A DNA stretch of 64,000 nt from Deltaproteobacteria bacterium. Lineage in GTDB: Bacteria > Desulfobacterota > Binatia > UBA9968. The stretch is from the NCBI GenBank assembly GCA_016874755.1, contig VGTH01000015.1, forward strand, positions 1 through 64,000, read 5' to 3'. The notes under the pieces were generated by a model that was given only the letters and a program-made list of their open reading frames with translations, was not told where the DNA came from and ran no database searches. Positions 38,784-47,459 of the stretch are shown piece after piece (within the stretch, counting starts at the first letter, position 1; each line of letters starts with the position of its first letter). The translations under genes and the position numbers were made by a program.

Positions 38784-40031
38784 ATGCTGCTGGCTGAAGA
38801 AGAACTCGAACGCATGCACAAGCGCTTTCCTTACCCGCGCTTTTCCAAGGCGGAGTACGAGCGCCGTTATCGCAACATCCGCGCGATGATGAAGGAAAAG
38901 AACCTCGATTGTTTGCTGGTCGTCGGCGGCTCGGCGGCCTACGGACGGCTCTGGTTCAATTTCCGTTACGTCACCAACATGATGGGCAAAGCGGAGCAGG
39001 CCAACTATTGTTTCATTCCCAAAGAAGGCGACCCGGCAGTCGTGACGCGCCCTGGCCATTCTCTAGCCGGCGGCATGCTGGCGCGCTCGGCATTGCGCAA
39101 CATCATTGTTGGCCAACCTAGCGTGCTCGGCTCCATCGTCAACGAGATCAAAGACAAAGGCTACGATAAGGGCCGCGTTGGCATCGTCGAGTACGATCCC
39201 TATGTATCGATACCGCACAACCATTGGGAGTTTTTCACCAAGAATTTGCCGCAGGCCGAATTCGTCATCGTCACCAAAGAGTTCGTCGCGGTGCGATTGC
39301 TCAAGAGCCAGGAGGAGATCGACGCGCTGGAGAAATCAGCCGAGTACGGCGACGCGACGATTCTTGCCATGGCCGAGCGGGTGAAGCCCGGAATGACCGA
39401 AGGCGAGCTATTTGGCATCGCGCACGAGGCGGCCATGAAAGCCGGCGGCGAGATGGGCATGATTCAGTTGGGCTCGTCGCCGATGGACGATCCCGATATC
39501 AACGACCAGCGGCCGCGCCCGGTCGAGCGCGTGATCGGCCCGCGTGATTTCATCAACAACGAGATCGGTATTTTTCACAACGGCTACGAATCGCAAACCG
39601 GCAAGCCGATCATCACCGGCGCGCCGCCGAAATGGTTCGAAGAGATGTTCGAGCTGGCGCTGGAAGCTTACAAGCGGATCGAGCCGACGCTGCGAGTGGG
39701 GAGGACCAGCGAGGATTCGCTCAATGCGGGGAGGGTAGTGCTCGACTCGGGCTATGAGTACTACGGCGGTTTTCTCCAGGGCATGCTCGGCGCCAACCCG
39801 CGCCACGAGCCGCAGATCGGCTATGACCGGGTGCAGAGCAGCGAGGACCGGTTTTTGTTCGAAGCCGATGGCAAGCTGACTTATAAGCCAGGCATGATGT
39901 TCACTTTGCAAGTGCACCTGATCGACAAAGCGCACACGCGCAGTTTGTTCCTGGGTGACAGCTACGCGATCACGGAGAGCGGCGCCAAGTGCTTGAACAA
40001 AGTACCGCCGCAGTACTTTCGCGCGAAGTAG
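38784..40031 (+). CDS. Creatinase-like M24 family protein lacking most metal ligands
   Basis: 415 residues from ATG 38784, with GAGGAG upstream. It has the N-terminal creatinase-type domain and the C-terminal pita-bread fold (PGMTEGELFGIAHEAA onward). The five metal ligands of aminopeptidases are mostly replaced: the first Asp by Glu260 (NNEIG), the second Asp by Gln271 (YESQTG), the His by Gln in GGFLQG, and the first Glu by Gln376 (FTLQVHL). Only the last Glu (E398, AITESG) remains. Creatinase, which hydrolyses creatine without metal, shows that such a protein can be active. It is probably a metal-free amidine or amide hydrolase; an Xaa-Pro peptidase is unlikely. Confidence 0.8.
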   Translation: MLLAEEELERMHKRFPYPRFSKAEYERRYRNIRAMMKEKNLDCLLVVGGSAAYGRLWFNFRYVTNMMGKAEQANYCFIPKEGDPAVVTRPGHSLAGGMLARSALRNIIVGQPSVLGSIVNEIKDKGYDKGRVGIVEYDPYVSIPHNHWEFFTKNLPQAEFVIVTKEFVAVRLLKSQEEIDALEKSAEYGDATILAMAERVKPGMTEGELFGIAHEAAMKAGGEMGMIQLGSSPMDDPDINDQRPRPVERVIGPRDFINNEIGIFHNGYESQTGKPIITGAPPKWFEEMFELALEAYKRIEPTLRVGRTSEDSLNAGRVVLDSGYEYYGGFLQGMLGANPRHEPQIGYDRVQSSEDRFLFEADGKLTYKPGMMFTLQVHLIDKAHTRSLFLGDSYAITESGAKCLNKVPPQYFRAK

Positions 40032-40062
40032 GAAATCGGGATCGGATGATTTAACCGCAAAA

Positions 40063-40130
40063 AGCGCAGAAGGCGCAAAATAAATTCGGATTGCCTCGCG
40101 CAAAGAGCGCAGAGAACGCAAAGTTTGGGA
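40063..40130. repeat. CGCAAA/GCGCAGA low-complexity repeat
   Basis: Two successive units, CCGCAAAAAGCGCAGAAGGC and CGCAAAGAGCGCAGAGAACG, lead into the inverted repeat at 40139. Related single units lie at 42366-42390 and 58984-59012. Confidence 0.6.
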
Positions 40131-40138
40131 AAAAAAAC

Positions 40139-40244
40139 CACTCACCACGAAGACATGAAGGACACGAAGTTCGGATAAAGAAATTGTTCTTTTCTTCTCT
40201 TCTCTTCTCTTACCTTCGTGATCTTCGTGTCTTCGTGGTGAGTG
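40139..40244. repeat. Dispersed CACCACGAAG inverted repeat, copy 3 (best preserved)
   Basis: The left arm CACTCACCACGAAGACATGA continues to CACGAAGTTCGG. The right arm CTTCGTGATCTTCGTGTC ends TTCGTGGTGAGTG. About 30 bases pair with three or four mismatches around a TTCTC-rich loop. It ends 19 bases before the amidohydrolase start codon. Confidence 0.85.
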
Positions 40245-40263
40245 TCATCCGAACGGGTGCACT

Positions 40264-41382
40264 ATGAAACACGGCTTTAAGACCTTTGACAGCGACATGC
40301 ATGTTTACGATCACCCCGATCTCTACACGAAATATATGAATCCCCGCTGGGGCGATCGGGTGCCGGTGGCCGAAGGCTGGTCGCAACATGGCCGGCCGCA
40401 GTTCAGAATCGGCGGTGGCGCCAAGCTTAGGCCGCGCGATCGGTTGCTCGATGAATCGGAAAAGCGGGTCGAGCAGCGCTACGGCTTTGCCTTGGCGCGC
40501 GGCTACGACGCGGTGTCGCAGGTGCAGGCGATGGATATGGAAGGCCTCGATGCCGCGGTGCTGTTTCGCACCTCGCCGCTGCATTGCGATGAAACGTTTG
40601 AGCCCGAGTACGCCAACGATCTCTGCAAAGCCTGGAATAGCTGGATCGCCGATTTCTGCCGGGTCAGTCCCAAGCGGCTCAAAGCTTCGGCGCTGATCAC
40701 GCTGCACGATGTCGATCTTGCCATCGACGAAGTCCGCCGCGCGGTGAACGAGTTGGGCGTGGCCGGCCTGTCGCTTTGCCCGGAGCCGATCAACGGCAAG
40801 TTCATCCACGATCGCCACTTCGACCCGCTCTGGGCGGAGATCGAAAAGTTAGGCGTCGCGCTTTGCTTCCATCCGCCGGCGGCGCCGAAGCAGGACCAGG
40901 TCGCTAACAAATTTTTTTCCCATCCCAACGGCAGCATCGTCGCTATGGCGCTGCGCAATCCGGTGGAGTTGATCCTCGCCGTGTCGGAGTTCTGCGCCGG
41001 CGGCGTGTTGGAGAAATTTCCCAAACTGCGGGTCGCCTTCCTCGAAGGCAATTGCGCTTGGCTGCCGTGGCTGCTCTATCGGCTCGACGAGCGCGCCAAG
41101 CTGCACGGGCCGCTGGCCGACGTGCCGCTGTCGAAGAAACCGAGCGATTATTTTTTCAAGCAATGCTTTATTTCCGTCGATCCCGATGAATCTCTGGTCA
41201 CCGACGTGGTCCAGCGCATCGGCGACGACAATATCTTGATCTCCACCGACTACCCGCATATCGATGCCCACTTTCCCCATGCGCTGGATGAGTTTTTTGA
41301 GATCGAAGACCTGAGCGAAACAAGCCGGCGCAAGATATTGTGGGACAACTGTGTGCGTTTGTACGCAGTGGGAAACGACTAG
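40264..41382 (+). CDS. PF04909 amidohydrolase/decarboxylase (ACMSD-like), copy A
   Basis: 372 residues, cytoplasmic. A TIM-barrel metal enzyme with D-x-H at residues 11-13 (DSDMHVYD), a mid-barrel His (LCFHPP, near 202), and the catalytic Asp in STDYPHID near 332. Family members decarboxylate aromatic or muconate-type acids, or hydrolyse related compounds. It is a paralogue of 47460-48569, sharing long blocks such as LFRTSPLHCDET and DERAKLHGPLADVPLSKKPS. It heads the amidohydrolase-SDR module. The substrate is unknown. Confidence 0.88.
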   Translation: MKHGFKTFDSDMHVYDHPDLYTKYMNPRWGDRVPVAEGWSQHGRPQFRIGGGAKLRPRDRLLDESEKRVEQRYGFALARGYDAVSQVQAMDMEGLDAAVLFRTSPLHCDETFEPEYANDLCKAWNSWIADFCRVSPKRLKASALITLHDVDLAIDEVRRAVNELGVAGLSLCPEPINGKFIHDRHFDPLWAEIEKLGVALCFHPPAAPKQDQVANKFFSHPNGSIVAMALRNPVELILAVSEFCAGGVLEKFPKLRVAFLEGNCAWLPWLLYRLDERAKLHGPLADVPLSKKPSDYFFKQCFISVDPDESLVTDVVQRIGDDNILISTDYPHIDAHFPHALDEFFEIEDLSETSRRKILWDNCVRLYAVGND

Positions 41383-41409
41383 CAATTTGCAATCGATCTG
41401 GGAGGAGTC

Positions 41410-42351
41410 ATGGGCACAACCTTGGTAACCGGCGCCGGCCTGGTCGGCACATCCTTTGGACAAGTCGCACTTAAGCGCGGCGAAAAATTGGTCTATTTCG
41501 ACCCGCAGCCGCGGCGCGACTTTCTTGATATGAAGCTCGGCAAAGGCAACTTTGAAGTGGTTCAAAAAGATGTGCGCGACTTGCCGGCGATCATTCAGGC
41601 GATCAAGGATTTTAAAGCCGAGACGGTATTGCACACGGCGGGTTTGATCGGTCCGCGGGTGGCCGATTCACTCTATACCGGTTTTCACATCAATGTTGTC
41701 GGCACGATGAACGTCGCCGAAGCGGTGCGCCTCACCGGCGTCAGGCGTCTGGTGCACATCAGCACCTTTGGCGTCTACGACTGGCGCCACCCGGCGCCGG
41801 CGCCGATCACTGAAGATTTCTACCGCGGCAGCGGCGTTCCTTATGGCAACTCCAAAGTTGCTAAAGAGCTGCTGTTGGAGTCCTACCGCAACATGCACAA
41901 GTTCGAGCTGATGGTGATTCGTCCGGCCAACGTCTACGGCCTCGGCCATTTCTGGTCAGGCTCGGGCGGCGGCGAGAAGATTCAAGCGTTGCTGGTCAGC
42001 GGCCTGAAGGGCGAAGTCGCCAAAATTCCGCAGGAGCAGACTATGGCGTTTGAATACATCTACTGCAAAGACATCGGCCGCGCCGTGGATCTAGCCGCGA
42101 CGGTGCCGATGCCGGAGCAGAATATTTTCAACATCGCCGAAGGCAAAGTGACCTATTTCCAAGAGATCGTCGATATCGTCAAGAAGCTCTTGCCCAAGTG
42201 CTCGGTAGAGATCATTCCCGGCACCCCGCCGGTGTCGCGCACGCAGCACTTGGATATTTCCCGCGCGAAGAAATATTTGGGCTGGGAGCCGCAATATTCC
42301 ATGGAGCAGGGCTTCCGCGATTACATAGAAGACTTGAAGCGGACAATGTGA
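41410..42351 (+). CDS. Extended SDR, NAD(P)-dependent epimerase/dehydratase family
   Basis: 313 residues. The Rossmann motif is VTGAGLVGTSFG at the N-terminus; the catalytic Ser is in HISTFGVYD and the Tyr-x3-Lys in YGNSKVAKE (about 145-155). It follows amidohydrolase A by 27 bases with GGAGGAG before its ATG. It is only distantly similar to the two other SDR genes downstream. A reaction on a sugar is not implied; in this context a hydroxy- or keto-acid substrate is equally possible. Confidence 0.88.
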   Translation: MGTTLVTGAGLVGTSFGQVALKRGEKLVYFDPQPRRDFLDMKLGKGNFEVVQKDVRDLPAIIQAIKDFKAETVLHTAGLIGPRVADSLYTGFHINVVGTMNVAEAVRLTGVRRLVHISTFGVYDWRHPAPAPITEDFYRGSGVPYGNSKVAKELLLESYRNMHKFELMVIRPANVYGLGHFWSGSGGGEKIQALLVSGLKGEVAKIPQEQTMAFEYIYCKDIGRAVDLAATVPMPEQNIFNIAEGKVTYFQEIVDIVKKLLPKCSVEIIPGTPPVSRTQHLDISRAKKYLGWEPQYSMEQGFRDYIEDLKRTM

Positions 42352-42365
42352 TTCGGAATTTCTCC

Positions 42366-42390
42366 CGCAAAGACGCAAAGGCGCAAAGGA
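42366..42390. repeat. CGCAAAGA / CGCAAAGG / CGCAAAGGA repeat
   Basis: Three imperfect 9-base units between the SDR gene and the short amidohydrolase remnant. The last unit ends in AAAGGA, which serves as the ribosome-binding site of the ATG at 42397. Confidence 0.6.
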
Positions 42391-42396
42391 AATTGG

Positions 42397-42648
42397 ATGA
42401 AAAACGGCATGATGGCCCTCGATAGCGACATGCATGTCTATGATCCGCCGGATCTCTATCTAAATTACATGGATAAGAAGTGGGGCGACCGGATTCCCCG
42501 CGGCGAATGGCCCACCGACTATCCGCACATCGATTCCAAGTGGCCGCACGCGCTCAATAGTTTCTTGGCGATCAAAGGATTAGATCAAGTGTCGCAGCAG
42601 AAAATTCTCTGGGACAACTGCGCGCGTTTGTATGGGTTGAATCCATGA
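42397..42648 (+). CDS. Internally deleted PF04909 amidohydrolase (mini-protein, 83 residues)
   Basis: Residues 1-37 match the N-terminus of the full amidohydrolases in this window (DSDMHVYDPPDLY, WGDRIPRGEW). Residues 38-83 match their C-terminus (PTDYPHID, KILWDNCARLYG). About 289 central residues are missing, and the junction is in frame. Both retained ends carry active-site elements (D-x-H and TDYPH), but the barrel centre and the other ligands are gone, so the usual enzyme activity is not expected. It has its own ribosome site and its stop overlaps the next ATG (ATGA), so it may persist as a leader that couples translation of the SDR. Confidence 0.7.
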   Translation: MKNGMMALDSDMHVYDPPDLYLNYMDKKWGDRIPRGEWPTDYPHIDSKWPHALNSFLAIKGLDQVSQQKILWDNCARLYGLNP

Positions 42649-43613
42649 GCACACTAGTTTTCGGCGGCGCCGGTTTCGTCGGTTCCCATGTCGTGCGCAA
42701 GTTGATGGACGAGGGTGAGGACGTCGTTGCGCTCGATATCGGCATGCCCGATCCGCCGATGCCGCCGCTGCGCGATGTCATGGGCACGCTCAAATTCGAG
42801 ATTTGCCATAGCGAGTACGCTGCCGAGGTCAACGACGCGGTGCGCCGGCACAAAGCCGATCGGGTGATCAATCTAGTCACTTCCTATTCTCCCGACTTTG
42901 AGAACAATCCGCCGCGCGGCGTCGATATCAACTTGCACACCCAGCTCAATATTCTCGAAGCGGCGCGCAATTTCGGCATCCAGCGCGTGATCCAGTCGAG
43001 CTCGAGCCACGTCTATGGCGCGGGCCGACCGGATGTGGTCGATGAAGAGAGCCTACCGCGACCCGATACGCTCTATGGCGCTTGCAAGGCGATGAATGAG
43101 TATCTTGGGCAGCATTATCACGAGCATTTCCGCATCGATCACGTGGCTCTGCGTTTTTGCCTGGTGCTTGGCTGGGGGCGCGGGCAGCGTAAGGTGCTCT
43201 CGCATCGTGGACCGTGGATCGTCGAGCTGTTTGAGCGACCGTTGGCCGGTTTGCCTGTCAGGGTGCCGTTCGCCTCGTCGAAGGGCTCGATCATCTATGT
43301 GAAAGATCTCGTCACCGTTTTGCTCACTGTTCTGCGTGCCGACAAATTGCCCCATCGGGTTTACGACGTGGTGACGGAGCCGCGCAGCAAAGCCGAAGCG
43401 GCAGCGATTGTGAAAAAACTACTCCCGGACGCCAAGATCGAGATCGACTTGCACGGCGCTTTCGGCGTAGAGCGGCCGCCGGAACGGATGACCGAGCGCG
43501 CCTGGCAGAACCCGCTACTGACGCGGGACTTCGGGTTTCGCGAAAAGTATTCCTACGAAGCCGCGATCACCGACTACATCCGCATGGCCCAGGACGGTCA
43601 GTTTAAGTGGTAG
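42645..43613 (+). CDS. Extended SDR, NAD-dependent epimerase/dehydratase family, tandem copy 1
   Basis: 322 residues. The cofactor motif VFGGAGFVGSHVV is at residues 4-16; catalytic Ser in QSSSSHVYG and Tyr-x3-Lys in LYGACKAMNEYLG (about 145-157). It overlaps the mini-amidohydrolase by four bases. It is a close paralogue of 44625-45593: 69 bases (42900-42968) are identical to 44880-44948. An NMT1-like binding-protein gene overlaps or follows directly. The substrate is unknown. Confidence 0.9.
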   Translation: MSTLVFGGAGFVGSHVVRKLMDEGEDVVALDIGMPDPPMPPLRDVMGTLKFEICHSEYAAEVNDAVRRHKADRVINLVTSYSPDFENNPPRGVDINLHTQLNILEAARNFGIQRVIQSSSSHVYGAGRPDVVDEESLPRPDTLYGACKAMNEYLGQHYHEHFRIDHVALRFCLVLGWGRGQRKVLSHRGPWIVELFERPLAGLPVRVPFASSKGSIIYVKDLVTVLLTVLRADKLPHRVYDVVTEPRSKAEAAAIVKKLLPDAKIEIDLHGAFGVERPPERMTERAWQNPLLTRDFGFREKYSYEAAITDYIRMAQDGQFKW

Positions 43614-43618
43614 TGAAG

Positions 43619-44617
43619 ATGCGCGCGCTCCGAGTTGCGCTATTCTCGATGCTCTGTGTCGCAGCCACGGTGGCGTCCGCGCAGGCGCAGCTCACCAAGA
43701 TCAACGTTAGTTACAGCTCCATTAGCACGGACCAGCTGCCGCTCTGGGTCGGGAAGGAAAGCGGCATTTTCGCCAAGAATGGCCTCGATGTGCAGATGAT
43801 CTATATTCGCGCAGCGATGTCGGCCATGGGGCTGCTCTCCGGCGATACGCCGATCGCTCAGGCCGCCGGGCCGGGGATCGTATCGAGCAACTTGCAGGGG
43901 TCGGACACAGTGATGGTCGGCGGCGGTGTGGTGGCGCTCAATCATTGGCTGGTGAGCCGGCCGGAGATCAAGACGCCGCAACAGTTGAAGGGCGGCAACG
44001 TCGCGGTCGGCGCGATCGGCTCTTTGACCGACTACGTAGCGCGTTTCGCGCTGCAAAAGATCGGTCTGACGCCGCTCAAAGATGTGTCGATGCTCGCCAT
44101 CGGCGCGCCGCCCGATCGCATCCTCGCCGTGGAATCGGGCCGCGCGCAGGCGACGGTTTTGATTCCGCCCGGCAGCTTTTCCATGCAGAAGCGCGGCTAC
44201 AATGTCTTGGCCGACGTGGCCGCGCTCGGCTTGCCATACCAGGTTGCCGGTGTAGCCACCACGCGCCGCTTTATCGAGAAGAATCCCGACATCGTGCGGC
44301 GCTACATGCGCGCGCAAATCGAGACCGTGCACCGGATGAAAACCGATCGCGAGACGACGATCAAAGTGCTGATGAAATATTTTTCCGGTCTCAAGGACCG
44401 CGATGTGTTCGACAAAACCTACGATCAGATTGTCGGCAGCGATAAGATTCTGCCCCCGAAGCAGTATCCGACTTTGGAAGGCCTCAAGACGATACTGGAG
44501 ACCCTGGCAGAGCGGGAACCCAAGGCGAAGACGGCCAAGCCTGAGGACTTTGTCGATATGCGCTTTGCCAAAGAGTTGGACGACAGCGGCTTTGTCGACC
44601 GGCTTTATCGACGATGA
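43619..44617 (+). CDS. NMT1/THI5-like solute-binding protein, tandem copy 1
   Basis: 332 residues from ATG 43619; a GTG four codons earlier, inside the preceding gene, is also possible. The signal peptide ends near ASAQAQ. Blocks LWVGKESGIFAKNGLDVQMI and LLSGDTPIAQAAG are typical. The C-terminus AKELDDSGFVDRLY is the tail shared with 6427-7413, 45614-46591 and, more loosely, 49716-50720. It sits between two SDR copies in a duplicated SDR plus binding-protein unit. Confidence 0.87.
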   Translation: MRALRVALFSMLCVAATVASAQAQLTKINVSYSSISTDQLPLWVGKESGIFAKNGLDVQMIYIRAAMSAMGLLSGDTPIAQAAGPGIVSSNLQGSDTVMVGGGVVALNHWLVSRPEIKTPQQLKGGNVAVGAIGSLTDYVARFALQKIGLTPLKDVSMLAIGAPPDRILAVESGRAQATVLIPPGSFSMQKRGYNVLADVAALGLPYQVAGVATTRRFIEKNPDIVRRYMRAQIETVHRMKTDRETTIKVLMKYFSGLKDRDVFDKTYDQIVGSDKILPPKQYPTLEGLKTILETLAEREPKAKTAKPEDFVDMRFAKELDDSGFVDRLYRR

Positions 44618-44624
44618 GGAACTT

Positions 44625-45593
44625 ATGAGCACACTGGTCTTCGGCGGCGCCGGGTTTGTCGGTTCCCACGTGGTGCGCAAATTGATGGACGAGGGCGAGG
44701 ACGTCGTCGCCCTCGACATCAGCATGCCCGATCCGCCGATGCCGCCGCTGCGCGATGTCATGGGCAAGCTCAAGTTCGAGTACTGCCATGGCGAGTACGC
44801 CGCCGAAGTCGATAGCGCGGTGGCGCGGCAGAAGCCCGACCGGATCATCAACTTGGTCACGTCCTACCTGCCGGAGTTCGAGAACAATCCGCCGCGCGGC
44901 GTCGATATCAACTTGCACACCCAGCTCAATATTCTCGAAGCGGCGCGCCATTTCGGGGTCAGGCGAGTCGTGCAGTCGAGCTCGGGCCACTACTACGGGC
45001 CCGACCGCGGCGAATGGGTCAATGAGGACAGCCTGGCCAATCCCGATACTCTGTACGGCGCCTGCAAGGCGATGAACGAGTACCTTGGCATGCATTATCA
45101 CGAACGCTTCGGCGTCGACTTCGTGGCACTGCGCTTTTCACTGGTGCTGGGCTGGGGCAGAGGGCAGCGCAAGTTTATTTCGGATCGCGGCCCGTGGATC
45201 GTCGATATTTTCGAGAAGCCGCTGGCCGGGCTGCCGGTGCGCATTCCGTACGCCGCCAAAGAAGGTTCGGTGGTTTATATCAAAGACTTGGTCACGATCA
45301 TCATGACCGTGCTGATGGCGCCCAAGCTGCCGCATCGGGTTTACGATGTCGTCACCGAACCGCGCAGTAAAGCCCGGGCGGCCGAGATCGTGCGCAAGTT
45401 GATTCCAGGAGCGCAGATCGAGCTCGATATGAATGGCGCCTTCGGCCAAGAGTGGCCGGTGGAAAAACCGCCCAGACGCGCTTGGGAGAAAATGCGCTTG
45501 ACGGAAGATTTTGGTTATCGGCATAAGTATTCCTTCGAAGCGGCGATTGCCGATTACATTCAAATGGCCAAGGCGAACAAGTTTTCATGGTAA
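44625..45593 (+). CDS. Extended SDR, NAD-dependent epimerase/dehydratase family, tandem copy 2
   Basis: 322 residues from ATG 44625; the frame runs further upstream inside the previous gene, but similarity to copy 1 begins here (MSTLVFGGAGFVG). Catalytic residues match copy 1: QSSSGHYYG and LYGACKAMNEYLG. It has exactly the same length as copy 1. It lies eight bases after the stop of the binding-protein gene, behind GAGGAA. The start-to-start distance from copy 1 is 1980 bases. Confidence 0.92.
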   Translation: MSTLVFGGAGFVGSHVVRKLMDEGEDVVALDISMPDPPMPPLRDVMGKLKFEYCHGEYAAEVDSAVARQKPDRIINLVTSYLPEFENNPPRGVDINLHTQLNILEAARHFGVRRVVQSSSGHYYGPDRGEWVNEDSLANPDTLYGACKAMNEYLGMHYHERFGVDFVALRFSLVLGWGRGQRKFISDRGPWIVDIFEKPLAGLPVRIPYAAKEGSVVYIKDLVTIIMTVLMAPKLPHRVYDVVTEPRSKARAAEIVRKLIPGAQIELDMNGAFGQEWPVEKPPRRAWEKMRLTEDFGYRHKYSFEAAIADYIQMAKANKFSW

Positions 45594-45613
45594 CTCGTTG
45601 TTCGGGAGGGGCG

Positions 45614-46591
45614 ATGATTCTCCATCGATGGGTGGGTGCCAATCTATTACTCGCCGCGCTCCTCTGGGCGCCGGTGCTCCACGGCGCGGAAAAACTCAAT
45701 CTCGGCTATGCCCAGGGGAGCGGTCTCTGGCCGTTCTGGGTGGCCATCGACGGCGGCTATTTCAAACAGAACGACCTTGACGTCCAAGCCGTGATGACCG
45801 GCGGCTCCGGTGTCACCATGGCAGGCCTCATCTCCGGTGATCTGTTCGTTTCCGCGGGCGGCAGCGCGGCGGGTGTTTCTCTGGTCGGCAGCGGCGCGGC
45901 GATCGTGCTCATCGGCCGCTGCGGCCGGCCGCCGTTTACGCTGGTGACCTCCGACCCGACCGTGCGCACGATCAAGGATCTCAGGGGCAAAGTGATTACT
46001 ACCGGCACCGGGCAAAGCGGCGATCTGGTGCTGCGCGACCTGCTGCAGCGAAACGGCATGAAGGTCAATGATTTGCAGTATATCTACCAGGCCGATCAAC
46101 AGGCCCGTTACATGTCGGTGCTTAATCAGCGCGCCGCTGCTGCGGTGATCAGCCCGCCCTACGATCTGATGGCGCGCAAAGCCAACCTGCGCGAGCTAGC
46201 CGATTTCAACACGGTCGGCAGCCCGCTCATGACCTGCGGCATCTGGGTGCGTAAGAATAACCTGGAGCAGCGCGGTGCGACGCTGGAGCGCTTCATCCGC
46301 GCCTACGTCCAGGCCGTGGCGCGGTTTCATCTCGACCGGCCGTTTGCCGTGCAATCGTTTCTCAAACACACCAGAAGCAAAGACATGGAGACCGCCGAGC
46401 ACACCTACCGGCGCCAGGTCGACCTGGTGCCGCGCAAGCCCTATGTGATCAACGACGCGCTGCAGCCGTTGATCGATCAGGCGCTCGAAGCGAAGCCGGA
46501 TATGAAAGCGCGCAAGCCGGAGGAGTTCTACGACAATCGCATCGTCAAAAAGCTCGACGAGTCGGGCTTCATCGACGGACTCTACAAATGA
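45614..46591 (+). CDS. NMT1/THI5-like solute-binding protein, tandem copy 2
   Basis: 325 residues from ATG 45614, behind GGGAGGGG. The signal peptide covers about 1-22 (VLHGAEK). Family blocks include LNLGYAQGSG, DGGYFKQNDLDVQAV and LRGKVITTGTGQSGD. The tail VKKLDESGFIDGLY belongs to the shared C-terminal signature. The stop codon overlaps the ATG of the following SDR gene (ATGA), so a secreted protein and a cytoplasmic enzyme are translationally coupled. Confidence 0.88.
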   Translation: MILHRWVGANLLLAALLWAPVLHGAEKLNLGYAQGSGLWPFWVAIDGGYFKQNDLDVQAVMTGGSGVTMAGLISGDLFVSAGGSAAGVSLVGSGAAIVLIGRCGRPPFTLVTSDPTVRTIKDLRGKVITTGTGQSGDLVLRDLLQRNGMKVNDLQYIYQADQQARYMSVLNQRAAAAVISPPYDLMARKANLRELADFNTVGSPLMTCGIWVRKNNLEQRGATLERFIRAYVQAVARFHLDRPFAVQSFLKHTRSKDMETAEHTYRRQVDLVPRKPYVINDALQPLIDQALEAKPDMKARKPEEFYDNRIVKKLDESGFIDGLYK

Positions 46592-47355
46592 ATAACGCTT
46601 TTGCAGCCCGGGCATTGCAAGACAAAGTCGCCCTGGTCACCGGAGCCGGCCACGGTATCGGCAAAGCGACGGCGACGTTGCTGGCGGAGCTGGGCGCGAA
46701 AGTAATTGTGAACGACGTCAACGCTGGCACCGCCCGGCAGACGGCATCCGAGCTATCAAGCCGCGGCTTGGCAGCGATCGCCTGTCCTGCCGACGTGACG
46801 TCGCGCGGCGCAGTTGCGCAGATGATCGGCGACGCGGTTGGGCAAAACGGCGCGCTCGACATCCTGGTCAACAACGCCGGCAGTACCCTGGGCGAACAGA
46901 AGTTCGACAGCTTTGCCGACGAAGACGAGGAGCTGATTGAGCGCATCGTTCAATTGAACCTCATGGGCGCGGTGTGGTGCTCACGCGCGGCGGTCAAGCA
47001 CATGAGCGCGCGCAGGAGCGGCTGCATTATTAGCGTTTCGTCCAGCGTCGCGCTGCCCGGCGATCCCAAGTTTATGGCTTATTCCACCGCGAAAGGCGGC
47101 ATCATCAGCTTCACCCGCTCGCTGGCGCGCCAGATGGCGCCCTTCGGCGTGCGTGTGAATGCGATCGTGCCCGGCACCATCAACTCGGGGAATCGGAGCC
47201 CCGAGTATTTGGTGAAACAAATTCAGCGCGTGCCGTTGGGCCGCGCCGGCACCTCCGAAGATGTCGCGAACGCCATCGCATTTCTGGCGTCGGATGCGGC
47301 GAGTTTTATCACCGGCCAAGTGTTGCCTGTGAATGGCGGGCAGACAATGCAGTGA
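46588..47355 (+). CDS. Classical SDR oxidoreductase (FabG-like)
   Basis: 255 residues. The motifs are TGAGHGIGKA (cofactor), NNAGST, catalytic Ser in ISVSSSVALPG and Tyr-x3-Lys in YSTAKGG (about 160-164), with a C-terminal FITGQVLPVNGG typical of the family. It is an NAD(P)-dependent alcohol or ketone oxidoreductase. It is coupled to the binding-protein gene before it and lies about 100 bases before amidohydrolase B. A catabolic role is more likely than fatty-acid synthesis because no fab genes are near. Confidence 0.93.
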   Translation: MNNAFAARALQDKVALVTGAGHGIGKATATLLAELGAKVIVNDVNAGTARQTASELSSRGLAAIACPADVTSRGAVAQMIGDAVGQNGALDILVNNAGSTLGEQKFDSFADEDEELIERIVQLNLMGAVWCSRAAVKHMSARRSGCIISVSSSVALPGDPKFMAYSTAKGGIISFTRSLARQMAPFGVRVNAIVPGTINSGNRSPEYLVKQIQRVPLGRAGTSEDVANAIAFLASDAASFITGQVLPVNGGQTMQ

Positions 47356-47459
47356 TGGTGTGTCAGTCTCGGGTTGCCGGTTTCGCGTTTTGGTTGCGCG
47401 CCGATGCAGTCTTTGCACTCGGAACCGAAAATCCAAGAAAACTTAGTAAGGAGTAAAGA

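Noticed and set aside
40063-40244. A CRISPR-like array
   Set aside because: Units are irregular, lack uniform spacers and form one inverted repeat; no cas genes are present.
44403-44624. A 74-residue N-terminal extension of SDR copy 2
   Set aside because: It lies inside the upstream binding-protein gene in another frame. The paralogue begins at the internal ATG, which has its own ribosome site.
43640-44860. A 406-codon minus-strand frame across a binding-protein gene and an SDR gene
   Set aside because: It crosses two well-supported genes of the other strand and shows no domain.
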